Shown piece by piece: positions 4,835 through 7,546 of a stretch of DNA of 7,546 nt. The stretch covers positions 1-7,546 of the forward strand of contig JANWZG010000174.1 of the NCBI GenBank assembly GCA_025054735.1, written 5' to 3'. The translations under genes were made by a program, and so were the position numbers. This DNA is from Cyanobacteriota bacterium (GTDB taxonomy: Bacteria; Cyanobacteriota; Cyanobacteriia; SKYG9). A model generated the notes under the pieces. That model was not told where the DNA came from. It saw nothing but the letters and a program-made list of their open reading frames with translations, and made no database searches. Each line of letters begins with the position of its first letter. Positions within the stretch are counted from its first letter, which is position 1.

Positions 4835-5632
4835 TTATGCCAGCAACTCACCCCGAAGAACGGTGACCGCCTGTCCAGCCAACAGCACCCGATCGCCCTG
4901 CACCCGCGCACGCACCACACCCCCCCGTGCCGATGCCTGATAGCCCACTAGCTCCGATTTGCCTAGGCGATCGCCCCAAAATGGAGCTAAGGCACAGTGA
5001 GCAGAGCCAGTCACCGGGTCTTCGTTAATGCCAGCCCTAGGGGCAAAGAAGCGAGAAACAAAGTCATAGTCTGGGCAATCGGCACGACTGGTGACTATAA
5101 TGCCGCGCACCGGCAAGGATTGTAGGGCAGCAAAGTCAGGGATCATCTGCTGGACGATCGTGGCCGACTCCACTGCTAACAAGTAATCAAACCGAGTCTT
5201 ACCCCCGTAGATCACTGCCGAGGGCATGGGAATGCCCAGCATCACTGGCAAGTCCGGTGGAATCATGGCACTGTCTACCGGCGTGAGGGGAAAATCTAGT
5301 TGGATCCACGATCCTTGTCGCGTAGCAGTCAACAATCCGCTGCGGGTATGAAATCGGGCAGGGCAATCTTCAGGTAACACCCCTTCGCTCCACAACACAT
5401 GGGCACTGGCAAGGGTAGCATGTCCACAGAGGTCTACTTCCACCGTAGGCGTAAACCAGCGCAGGTTAAAGCCATCGGCCTGGGGTACCAAAAAAGCGGT
5501 TTCCGATAGGTTCATTTCTTGGGCAACCTGTTGCAACCAGCGATCGGAGCGTAGCTCTGGCAACAGACAAACTGCCGCTGGATTGCCTGCAAACGGCTGA
5601 CTGGTAAACGCATCCACTTGAAAGATCTGCAT
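4835..5632 (-). CDS. PhzF-family isomerase/epimerase-like protein
   Basis: The 265-residue protein belongs to the PhzF/diaminopimelate-epimerase-like fold family, two-lobed cytoplasmic enzymes that mostly catalyse proton shifts. The N-terminus MQIFQVDAFTSQPFAGNPAA is the family signature. NLSET (41-45) carries the catalytic glutamate (Glu44, matching Glu45 of PhzF). The second signature is DLCGHATLASAHVL (67-80) and the third is EDPVTGSAH (204-212). The ATG at 5632 is chosen because the family sequence begins exactly there and AGGGA (5639-5643 on this strand) lies six bases upstream. A TTG at 5728 would add 32 unrelated residues and run through the glmS leader. No phenazine genes are nearby, so the substrate is unknown. 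It diverges from glmS across 100 bp and converges on the methyltransferase. Confidence 0.87.
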   Translation of the reverse strand: MQIFQVDAFTSQPFAGNPAAVCLLPELRSDRWLQQVAQEMNLSETAFLVPQADGFNLRWFTPTVEVDLCGHATLASAHVLWSEGVLPEDCPARFHTRSGLLTATRQGSWIQLDFPLTPVDSAMIPPDLPVMLGIPMPSAVIYGGKTRFDYLLAVESATIVQQMIPDFAALQSLPVRGIIVTSRADCPDYDFVSRFFAPRAGINEDPVTGSAHCALAPFWGDRLGKSELVGYQASARGGVVRARVQGDRVLLAGQAVTVLRGELLA

Positions 5633-5732
5633 ACCTGATCCCTGATGCTTGTCATCTAACCAGCTTATAGCATTAGCATAGTCAGGTGTTATCCTTACCT
5701 CATTCGCGTTTGCCAAGGGAGCAAGCAATCTT
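5633..5732. promoter_or_regulatory. Divergent intergenic region phzF/glmS
   Basis: The 100 bp between two divergent start codons must hold or receive both promoters. On the plus strand TTGTCA (5649-5654) resembles a -35 box, and TAGCAT (5674-5679) could act as -10, but the spacer would be 19 bp, so this is weak. TAGCAT is directly duplicated at 5668-5673 and 5674-5679. The glmS ribosome site AGGGAG is at 5716-5721. I see no GTA-N8-TAC box and no long leader structure such as a glmS ribozyme, for which the space is too short. Confidence 0.45.
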
Positions 5733-7546
5733 ATGTGTGGTATTGTCGGCTATATCGGAACCCAACCTGCCAGTGAAATTCTGCTGGAAGGGCTAAAGAA
5801 ACTGGAATATCGGGGCTACGATTCCGCTGGAATCGCTACCGTTTGGGATGCAAAACTTCACTGTATACGTGCCAAAGGCAAACTGCGCAATCTGCAAGAG
5901 AAACTAGCAGCCCACACCATGCCAGGGCAAACAGGCATTGGCCACACCCGCTGGGCAACCCACGGCAAGCCAGAAGAGCATAACGCCCATCCCCATATGG
6001 ACATGGGGCGGCAGGTAGCCGTCGTGCAAAATGGCATCATCGAAAACTATCGAGAACTACGGGAAGAGTTGAAGCAGAAGGGCTATGTATTTGCCTCGGA
6101 AACTGATACAGAGGTGATCCCCAATTTGGTGGCAGACTGTCTGCACCAGATGCAGCAAACTGGAGAACTCAAGACCCACCCATCCCCATTGAGTGAAGCA
6201 GTGCGTCGAGTTGTACATCGACTAGAAGGAGCCTTTGCGGTCGCGATCGTTTGTGTAGACTATCCCGATGAAATCGTCGTAGCACGACAACAAGCCCCGA
6301 TCGTCATTGGCTTTGGTCAGGGAGAGTTCTTCTGTGCCTCAGATATACCTGCTATCTTGCCCTATACCCGCGCCGTAGTACCCCTGGAAAATGGTGAAAT
6401 GGCCACCCTTACCCCCTTAGGCGTAGAAATCTATAACTTTGCTGGGGAGCGTTTGCGGAAACATCCCCACCTCCTAAGTAGCACATCGATCGCCACCGAA
6501 AAGCAGGGCTACCGCCACTTCATGCTCAAGGAAATCTACGAGCAGCCCAGCGTTGTTCGAGACTGTCTAGAAGCCTACCTCAGCCCCGATTGGACTGCCA
6601 GCCACGCCACTAACCCCGTTAATTTAGGTTTGCCCGATGATGTCTACGCCGACCTTGATCAAATTCATATTGTTGCCTGTGGCACCAGTTGGCACGCCAG
6701 TCTAGTGGGTAGATACCTATTAGAGCAATTAGCTGGGATCCCAACTCATGTGTACTATGCTTCTGAATTTCGCTACGCACCACCGCCCCTAACTGCCAAT
6801 ACACTCCTAATTGGAGTCACCCAGTCAGGTGAAACAGCCGACACCCTAGCAGCGATCAGTATGGAGCAAGAGCGCCGCACTAACCAGCCAGATGCATTTC
6901 GTCCCCGGCTGTTGGGCATTACCAACCGGATGCAGAGCACCTTAGCACGGCTAGTAGACTGCGCGATCGACACCTACGCAGGCATTGAAATTGGTGTGGC
7001 TGCCACTAAGACCTTCACTGCTCAGCTATTGGCCTTCTATTGCCTAGCACTAGATTTGGCCTATCGCCGCCGAGCCATTCCCCTCACTCGCATTGAAGAA
7101 ATTATAGCTACCCTGCGTCATATCCCTGCCCACATCGAAGCCTATCTAGAAAAACAGGAGCGGATTATAGAAGAACTTACCCACGACTTTTCCCATACCC
7201 AGGATTTTGTGTTTGTGGGACGGGGCATCAACTTTCCCATTGCCCTTGAAGGTGCCCTCAAGCTCAAAGAAATTAGCTACATTCATGCTGAGGGCTATCC
7301 TGCTGGAGAAATGAAACACGGCCCCATCGCCCTCTTGGATGACAAGGTACCCGTCGTCGCGATCGCCATGCCGGGTAGCGTCTACGAGAAGGTACTCTCC
7401 AATGCCCAGGAAGCCAAAGCTCGCGATGCTCGTCTGATTGGAGTCTTACCCCCTGACGATGCCCACGCCGCTGAAATCTTTGATGATTTGTTGCCTGTGC
7501 CAGCCGTAGAAGAACTCCTATCACCCATTCTCACCGTCATTCCCCT
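5733..7546 (+). CDS. glmS: GlmS, glutamine--fructose-6-phosphate aminotransferase (3' end cut by window)
   Basis: GlmS makes glucosamine-6-phosphate from fructose-6-phosphate and glutamine, the entry to peptidoglycan and other amino sugars. The frame is open from ATG 5733 to the window edge (604 codons plus two bases). The glutaminase half (about 1-240) begins MCGIVGYIG with nucleophile Cys2, then LEYRGYDSAG (24-33), HTRWATHG (71-78), QNGIIENY (99-106) and SETDTEVI (122-129). A linker with KQGYRHFMLKEIYEQP (257-272) leads to two SIS sugar-isomerase domains: VACGTSWHAS (314-323), TQSGETADT (363-371), EIGVAATKTFTAQL (419-432) and EGYPAGEMKHGP (520-531). The last residues, SPILTVIP, sit about 28 residues before the usual C-terminal LAKSVTVE, so only the end is missing. 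It is a housekeeping gene whose position probably marks the outer border of the nif region. Confidence 0.97.
   Translation, partial: MCGIVGYIGTQPASEILLEGLKKLEYRGYDSAGIATVWDAKLHCIRAKGKLRNLQEKLAAHTMPGQTGIGHTRWATHGKPEEHNAHPHMDMGRQVAVVQNGIIENYRELREELKQKGYVFASETDTEVIPNLVADCLHQMQQTGELKTHPSPLSEAVRRVVHRLEGAFAVAIVCVDYPDEIVVARQQAPIVIGFGQGEFFCASDIPAILPYTRAVVPLENGEMATLTPLGVEIYNFAGERLRKHPHLLSSTSIATEKQGYRHFMLKEIYEQPSVVRDCLEAYLSPDWTASHATNPVNLGLPDDVYADLDQIHIVACGTSWHASLVGRYLLEQLAGIPTHVYYASEFRYAPPPLTANTLLIGVTQSGETADTLAAISMEQERRTNQPDAFRPRLLGITNRMQSTLARLVDCAIDTYAGIEIGVAATKTFTAQLLAFYCLALDLAYRRRAIPLTRIEEIIATLRHIPAHIEAYLEKQERIIEELTHDFSHTQDFVFVGRGINFPIALEGALKLKEISYIHAEGYPAGEMKHGPIALLDDKVPVVAIAMPGSVYEKVLSNAQEAKARDARLIGVLPPDDAHAAEIFDDLLPVPAVEELLSPILTVIP

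Larger units (their letters stand above)
2580..7366. repeat. HIP1 octamers (GCGATCGC), seven dispersed copies
   Basis: GCGATCGC occurs at 2580-2587, 3661-3668, 3716-3723, 4318-4325, 4635-4642, 4967-4974 and 7359-7366. All seven lie inside coding regions. About 0.1 would be expected by chance in 7.5 kb, so this is the cyanobacterial highly iterated palindrome HIP1. Many near matches with one changed end base are also present (for example ACGATCGC near 2242, TCGATCGC near 2441, GCGATCGA near 3925). No perfect copy occurs in the first 2.57 kb. Confidence 0.95.

Noticed and set aside
5633..5728. N-terminal extension of the PhzF gene from TTG 5728
   Set aside because: The extra 32 residues do not resemble the family and run through the glmS leader; the family sequence begins exactly at ATG 5632, which has its own ribosome site.
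5633..5732. glmS ribozyme in the glmS leader
   Set aside because: Only 100 bp separate the divergent start codons, shorter than that ribozyme, and no matching core was seen.
5858..7524. Minus-strand open frames inside glmS (5858-6040, 6619-6804, 6773-6973, 7273-7524)
   Set aside because: They lie opposite an intact, strongly conserved glmS frame and show no recognisable protein features.

Overview
The window looks like cyanobacterial chromosomal DNA from the downstream part of a molybdenum-nitrogenase (nif) cluster, running out into housekeeping genes. Two things point to a cyanobacterium. The gene set hesA-hesB-fdxH-feoA followed later by fdxB is characteristic of cyanobacterial nif clusters. 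The octamer GCGATCGC (HIP1, the cyanobacterial highly iterated palindrome) occurs seven times, against roughly 0.1 expected by chance. The species cannot be named from this sequence, and I see nothing that separates a heterocyst-forming from a non-heterocystous diazotroph.

Layout. Positions 13-1965 hold four plus-strand accessory genes: hesA (E1-like/MoeB-ThiF adenylyltransferase fold), hesB (A-type Fe-S carrier), fdxH ([2Fe-2S] ferredoxin of the nitrogenase electron-donor type) and feoA (small SH3-like Fe(II)-transport accessory protein). Positions 2145-2747 encode a CBS-pair protein whose C-terminus matches the core of CP12, the Calvin-cycle regulator, but lacks CP12's redox cysteines. After a 271-bp spacer with degenerate palindromic repeats and a long hairpin come a NafY-type FeMo-cofactor-binding protein (3019-3759) and fdxB, a 2x[4Fe-4S] nif-specific ferredoxin (3864-4160). 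A SAM-dependent methyltransferase starts 2 bp after fdxB. The window ends with a minus-strand PhzF-family gene, convergent with the methyltransferase, and a divergent glmS cut by the window edge about 28 codons before its expected end. No gene-free stretch exceeds 300 bp.

How the genes fit together. HesB and FeoA plausibly serve Fe-S assembly and iron supply. FdxH and FdxB supply electrons to nitrogenase or its cofactor assembly. NafY-type proteins bind FeMo-co or its precursor and stabilise apo-dinitrogenase. HesA has an activating-enzyme fold with an unproven role. The CBS-CP12 protein is the most interesting gene: it combines an adenylate-sensing module with a PRK-binding-type motif inside a nif locus, suggesting a link between cell energy state and carbon metabolism during nitrogen fixation. 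The nif-related part probably ends at fdxB or at the methyltransferase; phzF and glmS look like unrelated neighbours. CBS-CP12 fusions are a known though little-studied family, so I do not claim an entirely new system.
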